A stretch of 25,644 nucleotides of DNA, taken from contig JAUCBJ010008865.1 in the NCBI GenBank assembly GCA_032718475.1, forward strand, positions 1 through 25,644. The letters are read 5' to 3'. How positions within the stretch are numbered: the first letter of the stretch is position 1; the number at the start of each line of letters is the position of its first letter. Under the pieces are notes generated by a model. It worked only from the letters and a program-made list of their open reading frames with translations. It had not been told where the DNA came from and ran no database searches. The DNA is from Nemertoderma westbladi. Its lineage: Eukaryota; Xenacoelomorpha; Nemertodermatida; Nemertodermatidae. Made by a program: the position numbers and the translations under genes. Of this stretch, positions 1-9,650 are shown piece after piece.

Positions 1-1067
1 TACCGGTATACAGATTACAGTTTGTAGGATATATAATTCTGAAATAGAATTAATTACAAGTACCGGTATAATTTCAGCCGAAATTTATAGAAATAAAGAT
101 AATAGGCCTATCGTAAATACCGGTATATCAATTATTTCAAATAATTGAATTTCTGATACTTTAGGGTTACTTGGTTACTTTACTTACTTTATTACCGTTA
201 TTTGAGCAGTAATCCAACTGATATTGAGACCTAATGGTTGTATGGTAGGCCTACGATTTATAAATCGTTAGATTTGATTTATAATATATATATACCCGTT
301 TTAATGGGTTTTGTCAATGTTTGAAATAAATGTTATTATTTCTGGGGAGTAATCACTACACAAAGCGGTGCGCTTTCAGTGAAGTGTTACGTACAGGACA
401 CTAAAACAAATAATACTAATTTACCTAAGTTACTTAATACTACAAATTACGTACAATTCGGGTGAGATTACAATCTCTAAATAAACACAAAATTTACAAA
501 ACACAAAATACGAATTTTTTAGGGTAATTTTACAAGAAGTCTACAAACCAGCCTAACAAAGGGTTAGAAAACTGATTATTACAGCGGACAGGGTACTACG
601 GTATTTGAAATAATAAGTAGTAGCAAATACACTGCGTTGTCTAGATAGGAAAATACCACCGCCTGACGACCTATAGCCGTATCGCTATAGGTTCTACGTT
701 ATGTATCACGGAGTGTTCCTACCTAGAAGTTAATAGAGCTAATCGAATGTGCCTATCAACCACTTTACAACTCAAATATAATGGCTACAATAATTACTTC
801 GGGAAAGCACTGTACACTAAACCCTAAATTAGGTACGAGTACTTGTACAACAAATAATCAGTAGTTAAATATACTTGAACAGCTAAAAGAACCACGGCAT
901 CTGCTGGAGTGACCGATGCACAAAATCACCAGTCTTTACCTACGCCAAGCAGCCCGTATAGTACCGGGGTTAATTTAACTATAACGGTATGTATAACAAA
1001 CACAATTACTGTAGGAACAAACTTAGGGAATGAATGTTGCGAATAATCGCATAAACTCTGAATAATA

Positions 1068-1650
1068 AATATTACGCTACGCGTACAAACTACTCAAACA
1101 AAATACAGACAGAACACTGACAGGCTACTATCAAGCCTAAACAAACTACGGTATATGCAGACTCCGAAATGATTAGGGAGTATGCGCTCTAACCCAGTAG
1201 TGCGACTTATTCTTTAGCTGGGGGATTACCTTACAGCGTTCGCTGCCCCTACTGCCTAATCGTACTTAATCGGACAGATGATCTACACACGCGGCAATCC
1301 GCTCAGACTTAATAACAGCCAGACAACTATCCAGCCTACAAATTATTTAAATAAAATTATACGCTACCCGTACAGACTTACACAAACAAAGTACAGACTA
1401 AACGATGGCAGACTACTCTCAAGCCTAAATAAAATACAGGACATGCAGACTCCGAAATGATTAGGGAGTATGCGCTCTAACCCAGTAGTGCGACTTATTC
1501 TTTAGTTGGGGGATTTACCTTACAGCGTTCGCTGCCCCTACTGCCTAATCGTACTTAATCGGACAAGTGCTCTACACACACTGCAATTCGTTCGGACTTA
1601 ACAGCAATCAGACAACAGCTCAGCCTACAAATCGTCTGTACAATCTGATC
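1068..1650. repeat. Two-unit tandem duplication (~287 bp) in the leader
   Basis: The motif GCAGACTCCGAAATGATTAG occurs at 1157 and again at 1445, and the ACGCTAC motif at 1074 and 1361, so the period is about 287 bp. The same two-unit structure is in the young element at about 16135-16717 with a period of 290 bp. The duplication therefore predates the split between the two copies. No convincing coding frame runs through it. Confidence 0.85.
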
Positions 1651-1927
1651 AGGCTTACACGCCTTCTGTTCAATACTGGCCTACAAATAAATAAAACTTG
1701 ACAGAAATAAGTAAAATCTCAATAAAAAATCAGGGCGGCCGTTCCCTGATTAAGTACTAAGACCTACCGGTATACAACTATCAAAATCGAATAATACTGC
1801 TGTACCTGTACTGCTGTAGGTACCGGTCCGGGTGGTTAGGTAGTCAGGCCTACTGACCTACAGATGTACCGGTTGACCGGTACTTTCAACTTTATTGCTT
1901 ACTGCAATAAGAAGCTATATCCTTTAA

Positions 1928-3157
1928 TGTTCGCGCTTTCAGACCTTTGGCAGTTTAACCCACCAAATTAAGATGTCTTCTAGATATTAAATCAGTTTTT
2001 AGTCTATGACAAGTATTTGATTCACTACACTAGTCGAAACCAATCCGTGCGCGACCATTCACCCGCTGGAAATTCCCGGGAGATTGGGTTCGACGGTTTA
2101 ATTTTATTGCTATGTAAGCCTGATGTATTATTCGACTGACAGTATTATATAATCTCTGACAATATTATTCACCTTCGGGAATATTAACAGTTCCTTTAGG
2201 ACGTGGCGCTTTATCTATATAAACAGACTATATGACTTAAACCACTCACAACGGTATGGCTTAATTATAATTCACATATATGGCGCATTCTTTAGGAATG
2301 CTTCTTTAACAGACTCACTCATACACAATGCTGCACAATACTGCACACTAATCTGCCGATCTTCACTGATTTTAGTCACATATAAAAGGAACACAGACTG
2401 GCTCATGTAGGGTCTATCAAATAACATTAGATTCACTTCAAACCACTTTAACATAAGTCACAATCGTTTATCTGTAACCCTTCTCTCTTACCTTCGGTAT
2501 ATCAAGAAGATTGGGTTTCGGGGTTGTTTATCGTTATTCCAAATATAATTATTCATCAACCATATTATGAAGAACTGACGGTAAATAGCAGTATAACAAT
2601 ATAAAGGTATGCACAATGTTACACAGTATGCAGTGTATGCAGTACTGCAGTATGCAGACATCAGTCATCAGTATGCAGTGATTCCATGAGTCAGGTAGGT
2701 GCGTTAAAGGATATATGCCCTTTATAATTAAACCTACTAGTGTAAGACTAAAAACTAAAACACGGAGGTGCCAAAGCCGGTTCTTAGGCTCTGGACAAAA
2801 ACAATAACACTGAACTACTGAGTTTCTGTATATACCTCCAACACAGAGATAACAAACGCTCTGATTGGTCAACCTGAACAACGAGAGAACAGAGAAACAA
2901 AGAAACGTCGACGTGGCAATATCAGCTGCTAGCCGTCGTCATGGTAGCGACACTGTTTTCAAGAGTATCGTGCTTTTACGTCACGGAATTACGGATTATG
3001 TCCTCTAAAGTACAAATACAGAAGAAATAGCTCTTATGTCCGCTAAAACACCAGTACAGCAAGGACACGGCCTTTTTATGCCTGGTAAACCAACTACAGA
3101 GTACTTTACGGGAAAAATAAGGAAAAATAACCGGACAATTCAGTAAAAGCTTTTACA
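1928..3157 (-). repeat. 5' LTR of the left BEL/Pao-type element
   Basis: The segment starts TGTTCGCGC and ends CTTTTACA on the plus strand, the same termini as the two 1170-bp LTRs at 6882-8051 and 16986-18155. It is 1230 bp long and aligns along its length with many substitutions and indels, so this element belongs to a related but older or different subfamily. Around 2620-2680 it contains a degenerate CAGTATGCAG-type simple repeat that is absent from the younger LTRs. Confidence 0.85.
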
Positions 3158-3162
3158 TCGAG

Positions 3163-3470
3163 TGTGGCTCCCGTTTTATAACAGATACGGAGTCGCGCTA
3201 CGCGATGGTGGAGCTCGAGTTGCTCGCCATCGCCTGGGCCACCCACAAATGCTGCCAATATACCTTGGGGGCCTCCCTCACTTCAAACTTGTGGTGGACC
3301 ACCAGCCGCTGTTGTCGATCCTGGACCCCAGACTATCGACACCACAGACAACACGAGGATCCAGCGGTTGAAATTCAAACTGTCGTCATATGTATTTACA
3401 ACCGTATGGAGGAAGGGGAAGGAACACCGCATCCTCAACACGTTGTCCCGATCCCCAGTGGACGACCCGA
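3163..3470 (+). pseudogene. Ty3/gypsy RNase H fragment
   Basis: Recognisable RNase H pieces lie in three frames. The first, from 3163, has DTESRYAMVELELLAIAWA, typical of gypsy RNase H. The second, around 3270-3335, has HFKLVVDHQPLLSILD, carrying the TDH-type motif with the first residue changed to V. The third, from about 3335, has RIQRLKFKLSSYVFTTVW and the KGKEH tail. At least two frameshifts separate them, so no functional enzyme can be made. The beginning of the domain is cut by the LTR boundary at 3157. Normally this domain degrades the RNA strand during reverse transcription. Confidence 0.85.
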
Positions 3471-3569
3471 CCTCCGATGATCTCGTCGATGACGGGGACA
3501 TGGGCCACTATCTACACGCTGTGACGTCACAGGCGGCCGACATCATACTGGAGAACTCCGACTCGGCGG

Positions 3570-4860
3570 AAGACAACCCCAACCTCCTCCTCCGCACATT
3601 GGAAACGACGGCACAGAGTGACCCCGACTACATCACCCTCCTCGACGCCATTCAGGCTGGGTTCCCGCCACGAGTCCAACCCTACTGGTCCATCTGGGAC
3701 GAACTCTCAGCCGACCACGACCTGGTGCTGTATGGACAGCGAATCGTGTTCCCGCGGGCTGCACAATGGGAAACACTGGCTCGCCTCCACGCCGCCCACC
3801 AGGGAGTCGAAAAGACTCGGCGGCATGCCCGCCAGACAGTCTACTGGCCCAGGCTAACTAACGACATCCGGACTATTGTCGCCTCATGCGAGCCGTGCAT
3901 AACATGCCGGGCCAGCCTCGCCAAGGAGCCACTCCTACATGACTGCGAGGCCAACACGGCCGTTCTAGGAGATCGCAGGTGATCTTTTCGAACTCAATTG
4001 CAAACACTACCTCGCCACCGCAGACCGCTACTCGGGGTGGCCCGAGGTATATGGGTACAGTAGCTACCCCACGGCCGCCTCCACAGCCGCACACATCTGG
4101 GACATCTTCACCCGGTTCGGTGTCCCCACGCATTTCACTTCTGACGGTGGACCACAGTTCTCAGGAAAGTACTTTACGGATTCCCTAAGCATCTGGGGAG
4201 TCAAGCCTATCACATCCTCCCCAGTTTACCCACAGAATAACGGCCTTGCGGAGTCCACTGTCAAGGCGACTAAGGCATTACTAACTAAGACAGGGGGGAA
4301 ACTGGACTCATCGTCATTCCAGGAGGGACTCCTGGAACTTCGCAACTTCCCCCGCGCCCGCGGAAAGTCGCCGGCTGAGATCCTGTTCGGTCACCCGGTA
4401 CGCACTCGGGTGCCTACACATAGCCGAGTTTTCCTTGCCGACCACCAGATGACCCGCACGGAGCTCGACCAGGCAGTGCCCTCGCTCCTAAAATCCCAGA
4501 CAGCCAGATACAATCGTGGCGCGCGACCCCTACCCCGCTTAGCGGTAAGGGCACCTGTGCGACGTTCAGAACCCCACATCGAAACGTTGGGACCGCACCG
4601 GGGTCATTGTGGAATCAAATCCCAACCGGAAGTACAGCGTTCGGACGCCTTCCGGTCAGTGCCTCACCCGCAACCGCCGCCACCTCATCCAGGACGCGGC
4701 CACTGGCATCCACCTCGGCTACAGCGCCGCCACGCCCCGTCCAATGCTACAGAAGGGCGTTCACTGGGCTGACGAACAAGCCAGTGCGTCTCCCGATCGG
4801 CCACGCCGTTCCTACCCATGCCTCCGATGGCAACCACGCAATAGACTATGATAGTTTGTG
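3570..4860 (+). pseudogene. Ty3/gypsy integrase, frame-broken
   Basis: The H2C2 zinc-binding domain is clear in one frame at about 3775-3945 (LHAAHQGVEKTRRHARQTVY, then a CEPCITC pair). The catalytic core continues in another frame from about 3950. It shows an Asp in GDLFELN, an Asp in SDGGPQF and a Glu in NNGLAESTVK, consistent with the DDE triad. The C-terminal region moves to a third frame near 4583 (RWDRTGVIVESNPN). Open stretches are long, but two frame changes make the gene non-functional. An intact integrase inserts the cDNA copy into chromosomal DNA. Confidence 0.87.
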
Positions 4861-4883
4861 GATTGTGGGTGCACCAACAAACT

Positions 4884-4893
4884 AGAAAGGGGA
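4884..4893 (+). other. Polypurine tract before 3' LTR
   Basis: AGAAAGGGGA is an all-purine run ending directly before the TGTAGGG that begins the LTR. This is the expected place and composition for the plus-strand primer of a Ty3/gypsy element and supports the LTR start at 4894. Confidence 0.8.
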
Positions 4894-5084
4894 TGTAGGG
4901 ATACCATCCAGCCCGGACTCATTACTACGTGGCTCGCCCCAATATGGGAGTCCTTGTGTATACAGCAATATACTTTCAGTATCACGGGGCAGACAACAGT
5001 CAGACAGTGTGGGACACTGTAGGTTGTACGTTGTGTGCTGTACCGCAGTACAGTGCCGCCTAGCTAATATCAGCACCGCTTACC
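4894..5084 (+). repeat. Partial 3' LTR of the Ty3/gypsy element
   Basis: It starts TGTAGGGATACC and matches 24042-24231 with about eight differences over 191 positions (roughly 96% by eye). Similarity stops after CACCGCTTACC. The second copy continues to a plausible end at 24307, so this one has probably lost about 75 bp of its 3' end. A short inverted repeat (CTGTAC / GTACAG) lies near its end. Confidence 0.83.
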
Positions 5085-5581
5085 GGGTTTGGGTAACTTT
5101 ATATCTCTTTCCAAAATCTTTTGTTCAGAGTTGGCTAAACAAAGAGAAATCAATGTTTACCAAAATTAATATATTCAAACATTTGCGTACATTGCCTATT
5201 TGGTCAGTTCTAAAACTGTATGCTTCGGTAAGGTTCAATGACCTCGTGTGCTCTAACTCCGTACAAGGTGTGCTTAATAATTACAATAATAGAATAATAC
5301 AAACCAACCGCTACCAAATAAATTGGCGAAATAAATTACAAACAGCATCTACTACCCTAAATCCAACTTCTATGTGATACTAATTCAGCACTGATTGATA
5401 TACTGTAAAATACATACATAAATAATTAATACCTATTAATACATAATTACTGAATTCAATATATTAATTATTACAGGACAACTACAGTATAGAGATAGAT
5501 ATATATGTAGTATGTATCCATCTGCCATAAATCATCAGTTTTTCACACAGTTTTGCATAATTATAAACGTTCTTCAGGAAT

Positions 5582-5770
5582 AATTTAGAATAAAATATTT
5601 GCAACAAAACAGGACGAGCGCAACGATGCTTGTAATGTAGACGAGTGATGCTTGTCTATAGTCCTAAACCACACGTCACGCACAATTTCGAGACTTCGTA
5701 TAGTTATAAACTAATTTAGAATAAAATATTTTCAGAGAAAGCAGGACGAGCGCAACGAGGCTTGAAAATT
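5582..5770. repeat. Direct repeat, period ~131 bp
   Basis: AATTTAGAATAAAATATTT followed, after a few variable bases, by AGGACGAGCGCAACGA and GCTTG occurs from 5582 and again from 5713. The two copies differ by several substitutions and a small length change, so the duplication is not very recent. No function is evident. Confidence 0.8.
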
Positions 5771-5950
5771 AAGACGAGTAGGCCTACTGAGTTAACTATA
5801 CTGAACAGGTGGGTTTCTACATAGTACAGTCTAATATAATTTAAATTAAAAAGTTATTGTAATAAATTTTACTATTAAGAAAACTAGGACGTTTGGGAAA
5901 ATTATAAAATTGTAGAGAATTGGTGTCCACTGAATATAATTGTGTGTTTA

Positions 5951-6035
5951 TTTATTATAAACACAATTATTTATTATAAACACAATTATTTATTATAAAC
6001 ACAATTATTTATTATAAACACAATAATTTATTATA
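5951..6035. repeat. 19-bp AT-rich minisatellite
   Basis: ATTATAAACACAAT recurs at 5954, 5973, 5992 and 6011 with an exact 19-bp spacing, and a degenerate copy starts at 6030. The middle copies are almost identical, so this is a young local tandem expansion of four to five units. Confidence 0.95.
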
Positions 6036-6876
6036 TTTACCAATATAATTAAATTATATCCTGCAAGCTGCAACCTTATTTTAACTAATAACCCTGCAAC
6101 CATAGAGTTCGCTAAATAAACTTTACCATCTTCAGCAGGGTGGAAATATCTGTAATTGAATGTTTACAGCTGTTAATTGTTAAGGAACACATTGCATTGG
6201 CAAGTCTACGAGGGGTATCAATTTTGTTTCGCTCAGTATTAGTGATTAGGTCATGGCTCAATTTGCGGTCTGCATTCTGGAGTCTGTATATACATAGAAG
6301 GACATGAAGTACGAGCCTATTGCTTTTAATTCTAATTTGTTGGACTGAAACAGAAATAGGCCTACAGTAGTATACTACTACTGTAATATTATATCACTGC
6401 TGCACTGTAGTATTATAGTGTGGTATACCATACTGATAGGCCTACATGTGACGGGATTTGAGTTGGCGAAGATCCCGACCGGTGTGTGTGTTTAAGTCTT
6501 GGGAAATACGCGTCGCCGCGTCCGCTTGGCTACTGAAAGGCTGTTGCAGTTCTAAAAGGACGGAGGCCGAATTAGTAACTGAGTTTTATAGTTGCAGTTG
6601 TTCGTAAATGTCAGATTATTAATATAGCACAATCTGATTACAATAATATCACGCGGTCAACGACGATGGTTAAAAACCGTGTGACTTCTACACTTCTACA
6701 TAGCCAACTAAAAGGCACAATTAATATGAGTAAACGGTTATATCATAATTACACACAGTAAACTCCTTGCTACTTTGGCCTAGCCAATGAATGCGCGCTT
6801 AATTGATGGTAATTCGCCCCACCATTGGCTGATCTATCTTTCCTGGGCCAATATGCTAGCTTCTGCCCTGAGATGA

Positions 6877-6881
6877 GCTGG
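6877..6881. repeat. Target site duplication, left copy (GCTGG)
   Basis: GCTGG directly precedes the LTR start at 6882 and is repeated exactly at 18156-18160 after the right LTR. A 5-bp duplication fits BEL/Pao integration. Confidence 0.93.
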
Positions 6882-8051
6882 TGTTCGCGCTTTTAAGACC
6901 TTTGGCAGTTTAACCCGCCAAATCTATATGTCTTTTAGGTTATAAATCGACTTTAGCCTATGATAAGTATTTGACACAAATAAATCCAACATTAGCCGAA
7001 GCCAGTCTATGCGCGACCATTCACCCGCTGGATATACCCGGGAGACTGGATTCGGATGCTTTAATTTGATTGCGGTGCAGGCCTACCGTACTATTCGATT
7101 GATCGTTAATATATAATCTCTGACAAATATTATTCACTTTCGGGAAATATTAGCAGTTCCTTTAGGACGTGGCGCTCTATCTATATAAACAGAGCTATGG
7201 CTTACACTAAACACAACGGAATGGATTATAAGTTACACATAAGGCGCATTCTTTAGGAGATGCTTTGTTAAGCGGACAAGCACATACAGACTATTGCACA
7301 CCGCTGCACACTGAATTGCCGATAGTCACTGATTTTAATCATATATAAAGAGAACAGCAACCGACATTTGTAGGGCCTATAAAATAGCATTCAATTCACT
7401 ACAAACCACGATAATATAAGTCGCAATTGCTATATGTAGCCAGTCTCTCTAACCTTAGTGTATCAAGAAGATCGGGGTTTCTGATCGTTTATCGTTATTC
7501 TCCAAATAACAATATGTAAATGAATGATACATTTAATAACAAACAGCAAATAGCAGTAAATAATGTGCAATACGTACCGTACCGTTATGTGTTCTTAGTG
7601 TCTCGTACCGCTGTACCGGTAACAGTTATGTGTTCTTATAATTAAAGCCGTTCTAATGTTGGAATAATTCAGAATAATTCCATAGCCGTTGTTCATGGCA
7701 TCAGGAAAACCAACACACTGAACCCTGTGAGCTGTTGCAGGTAGCTTTCAACACAAAGAGGAAAAGCTCTCATTGGCAGAGTTCCAGTTTCTATAAGTTC
7801 CATGAATGTCTAAATGCCAAACCTCCCTAGCCTTTGCAGCCCATAGCCAACACAAGGCTAAATCGCTCTGATTGGTCGATCATTGTTCTGATTGGTTAAT
7901 CGAACAGAACAAAGAGACCATGCGTACAGCAAATCAGCCAACCAGCGGGCGGATTGTGCCACTAGAAGCAACAGTTTAGAGGATTTGAGCGAATGGGGGA
8001 AAACTGGATTACAAATGGAAAAGACCAGTTATATCCCCAAAAGCTTTTACA
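6882..8051 (-). repeat. 3' LTR of the complete BEL/Pao element
   Basis: It is the same length as 16986-18155 and nearly identical; I noted about eight single-base differences, for instance near 6962 and 7265. The plus-strand ends are TGTTCGCGC and CTTTTACA. On the element's coding strand the LTR is preceded by GGGAGCGG (8059-8052), a short candidate polypurine tract. Clear TATA-like sequences (TATATAAA near 7183-7190, TATAAAA at 7378-7384) lie on the plus strand, opposite to the ORFs. I found no TATAAA or AATAAA on the coding strand of this LTR. A 63-residue reading frame at 7892-8083 recurs in the other LTR and is not considered a gene. Confidence 0.95.
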
Positions 8052-8059
8052 CCGCTCCC
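8052..8059 (-). other. Candidate polypurine tract of the BEL/Pao element
   Basis: On the minus strand GGGAGCGG directly precedes the TGTAAAAG start of the 3' LTR. It is short and contains one C, so it is a weak match to a plus-strand primer, but it is in the right position. Confidence 0.45.
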
Positions 8060-8129
8060 AGAAAATGGGATTTAATTATATAAAATATAAAAAATCACAG
8101 TTTCTAAAATATAAAAATACTCTAAACAG

Positions 8130-8441
8130 TTAGTCTTTCTTGCGCGGACGGCGTTTACGCAGTTTCTTGAGGCTAGCAAGAGTCCTTTTCTCTTTAGGGC
8201 GAGCCACTTTACTAGGAGGGCTATAACTCCTGGGTGAAGGGTGCAATACAATTGCATCAGAAGGTTTAAGGTTACGGTCGGTGTCTCGTCCATTTCGATA
8301 TGCTTCTCCTCGAGCTGATTTTCCTCCGCTTGTCGTTGGATACGTTCGTCCAAAACTCTCGCAGAGAATAGGGTTGTCTAAGTTCGATATCTTCTTAGAG
8401 ATTCTGGATTTCCCAATCGAACTGAGATAAAGCCAATTCGT
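8130..8441 (-). pseudogene. Third-ORF region, basic C-terminal segment
   Basis: On the minus strand a frame is open from just after a TAA at 8444-8442 to a stop at 8132-8130: 103 residues with no ATG near its start. Its end is strongly basic (KKLRKRRPRKKD), like a nuclear-localisation or nucleic-acid-binding tail, preceded by a Ser/Pro-rich stretch (HPSPRSYSPPSKVARPKEKR). Acidic, coiled-coil-like stretches occur in the two other frames of the same interval, such as EENQLEEKHIEMDE around 8280-8320. This suggests one original protein broken by frameshifts. It is in the same frame as 8829-9512 but separated from it by stops. The product is not recognised. Confidence 0.5.
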
Positions 8442-8574
8442 TTATCGCTTGGACTTGCTGTTACAACTTACGTTTATCTGAACAAACGCAGGTTTCCTTT
8501 CTGATCTTTGTAGAATAGCGTTTAACTCGTTTCGTACAACGCTCTCCTCCACCTTGATGAAGGGTTGTATCGCG

Positions 8575-9003
8575 TTAAACTGGGACGACTATACGGTTGA
8601 ATGGCGATATTAGGTGTCCGCGTCCCAATACGGCTAAGTAAGATGGGCTAATATCTAGGAAGCCCACAACCGGGGTGCCACCGACTAATTGTTCAGGTAA
8701 CACTAGATCTTTGAACAGTGAGTACAGCTCGGGAGGATCCGTCATACTAATAGGATCAAGAGTCTGAGGTCTCACTAGGGAATGAGGAGGTCTGATCGAG
8801 TATTCCGGAACTCTGATCATTGGTTTATTTAAGGATCGTCTGAGTCGAACGAGCGTAGGTGATACGTCAAACAAATTTCGCTCGAAACTCCCGTAAGTAT
8901 AGCGAGTAAAACCGTGTTTAATACAACGTCTCCACGGATGTTTAGGTCTTTCCGTTTGTTGGTTGGGTCTAGGGCATCCATCGCAACAACACCAAAGACG
9001 CAC
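8575..9003 (-). pseudogene. Third-ORF region, middle segment (unknown protein)
   Basis: This minus-strand frame is open for 142 codons and overlaps the 227-residue ORF by 175 bp in a different frame. The part downstream of the overlap looks coding: it has MIRVPEYSIRPPHS, a DPPELYSLFKDLVLPEQL stretch and GGTPVVGFLDISPSYLAVL. It ends with a stop at 8575. I read it as the continuation of the 9512 ORF after a frame change, or as a separate overlapping ORF. No known domain is recognised; it does not look like a retroviral envelope, having no signal peptide or clear membrane anchor. Confidence 0.45.
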
Positions 9004-9512
9004 GTCTTGTAGGGGAAACTCGAGTGATCTTTCTCCAGTTCACAATACTCCTCCATCCGTTCGAAGCTATCCGGTGCAACAGGCAGCGGTCGATCAGCGG
9101 TAAGATACATCATAGTGGAATAGAGCCGTTTGAGTTCTACCATGCGGTCATGATGTATACCTTGAGGATATCGAGTTTCTAGATTCTGTTGACTGGTAAT
9201 ATCGAGATAGGTTTCTCTCAAGAATTCCAGGTATTTGGTGAAGTCGCTGCGTTTATCCGGCTCTTCAACATCTGCACTTTCGAGTCGGTTTCGAATAGAA
9301 TTTTCGTGTTCGAGTCTCAGTTTATCGTTCCGCTTCCGCTGGGTATGATATTTAAATAAAACCATTTCCCTTTTGGGGTCTATATCGTTCGTATCGTGTA
9401 GGTCGATAGGATGACCAGTAGTTAAGAAGTCCATATACGTACCATTACGATGCGTATAGCGAGCGGTGAATTTTCTACAGTCCAACCCACGCGCAAGTTG
9501 CTTCCGGGACAT
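8829..9512 (-). CDS. Unknown third ORF of the BEL/Pao element (227 aa)
   Basis: An intact minus-strand ORF starts with ATG at 9512 in a fair context (CCGCCAATG) and lies downstream of the Gag-protease ORF, where some LTR elements carry an extra gene. The protein is hydrophilic and charged in its first 150 residues (RKRNDKLRLEHENSIRNRLE, then EEPDKRSDFTKYLEFLRE). A hydrophobic patch follows near residues 195-215 (VVLNTVLLAILTGV), and the C-terminus is acidic (FDSDDP). I recognise no family and see no reverse transcriptase, integrase or envelope hallmark. The same frame is open upstream of a single TAA, and coding-like sequence continues downstream in another frame. It may be the best-preserved part of a captured or degenerating gene. 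Confidence 0.55.
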   Translation of the reverse strand: MSRKQLARGLDCRKFTARYTHRNGTYMDFLTTGHPIDLHDTNDIDPKREMVLFKYHTQRKRNDKLRLEHENSIRNRLESADVEEPDKRSDFTKYLEFLRETYLDITSQQNLETRYPQGIHHDRMVELKRLYSTMMYLTADRPLPVAPDSFERMEEYCELEKDHSSFPYKTCVFGVVAMDALDPTNKRKDLNIRGDVVLNTVLLAILTGVSSEICLTYHLRSFDSDDP

Positions 9513-9518
9513 TGGCGG

Positions 9519-9650
9519 TTAGATATAACGACCATCGTCCTCCGTAGTAGTTGGACCAGCGTCGCCGCGTATCAAGCTATCAACAAACACTTGTAAAGGT
9601 AGAGTATATCGCTCCCTGATACCAAGATCATCTTCTATCAACTCAATCAT
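9519..9650 (-). CDS. Small ORF just upstream of, and in frame with, the third ORF (43 aa)
   Basis: On the minus strand ATG at 9650 opens 43 codons ending in TAA at 9521-9519, six bases before the ATG at 9512. It begins MIELIEDDLGIRERYTLPLQ and ends in an acidic Thr/Asp stretch. It is in the same frame as the 227-residue ORF, so a single TAA divides what may once have been one longer protein. The alternative is a true short upstream ORF. The TATATAGCAG before its start could also serve as a 3' splice site for a subgenomic message, but this is only a possibility. Confidence 0.45.
   Translation of the reverse strand: MIELIEDDLGIRERYTLPLQVFVDSLIRGDAGPTTTEDDGRYI

Larger units (their letters stand above)
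1..3157 (-). mobile_element. 5' end of an older BEL/Pao-type LTR element (partial)
   Basis: This region is collinear with 14936-18155, the leader and 5' LTR of the complete element, but is clearly more diverged. It reads on the minus strand: LTR 1928-3157, then leader 1927-1, with the coding part beyond the left edge. Shared landmarks include TACCGGTA palindromes at 1, 61 and 118, a roughly 287-bp internal duplication around 1076-1650, and the LTR ends TGTTCGCGC and CTTTTACA. No gag is visible, so the family is assigned by homology to the complete copy. The right edge abuts Ty3/gypsy pol sequence at 3158, which suggests insertion into that element. Confidence 0.82.
3158..5084 (+). mobile_element. 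Degenerate Ty3/gypsy retrotransposon, 3' half
   Basis: Plus-strand pol remains are in the order RNase H, integrase zinc-binding domain, integrase core and C-terminal part, followed by a polypurine tract and LTR. The 5' half is missing, apparently separated by the BEL-type insertion ending at 3157. Coding is broken by several frame changes. The sequence is much more GC-rich than its surroundings. The LTR beginning at 4894 matches that at 24042, so two copies of one family lie in the window. The integrase resembles Mag-like Ty3/gypsy elements; this is from memory of the family and was not searched. Confidence 0.88.
5085..6876. other. AT-rich spacer without supported genes
   Basis: I see no convincing coding region here. 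It contains a 131-bp spaced duplication near 5582-5770, a 19-bp minisatellite at 5951-6035, perfect palindromes such as TGGTATACCA (6421-6430), and the 8-bp inverted repeat AGCCAATG / CATTGGCT (6782-6789 and 6823-6830). The end of this block is the left flank of the complete BEL-type insertion. Confidence 0.6.

Noticed and set aside
1278-1460. 60-codon plus-strand reading frame
   Set aside because: It lies in the duplicated leader of the older element, and its counterpart in the young element is not preserved as the same protein.
2549-2881. 110-codon minus-strand reading frame in the left LTR
   Set aside because: It is inside an LTR, has simple-repeat-derived Cys/Ile-rich sequence, and has no counterpart in the related LTRs.
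7892-8083. Similar short reading frames in both young LTRs (also 17996-18205)
   Set aside because: They are similar only because the LTRs are near-identical copies; they run antisense to the element and extend into different flanks.
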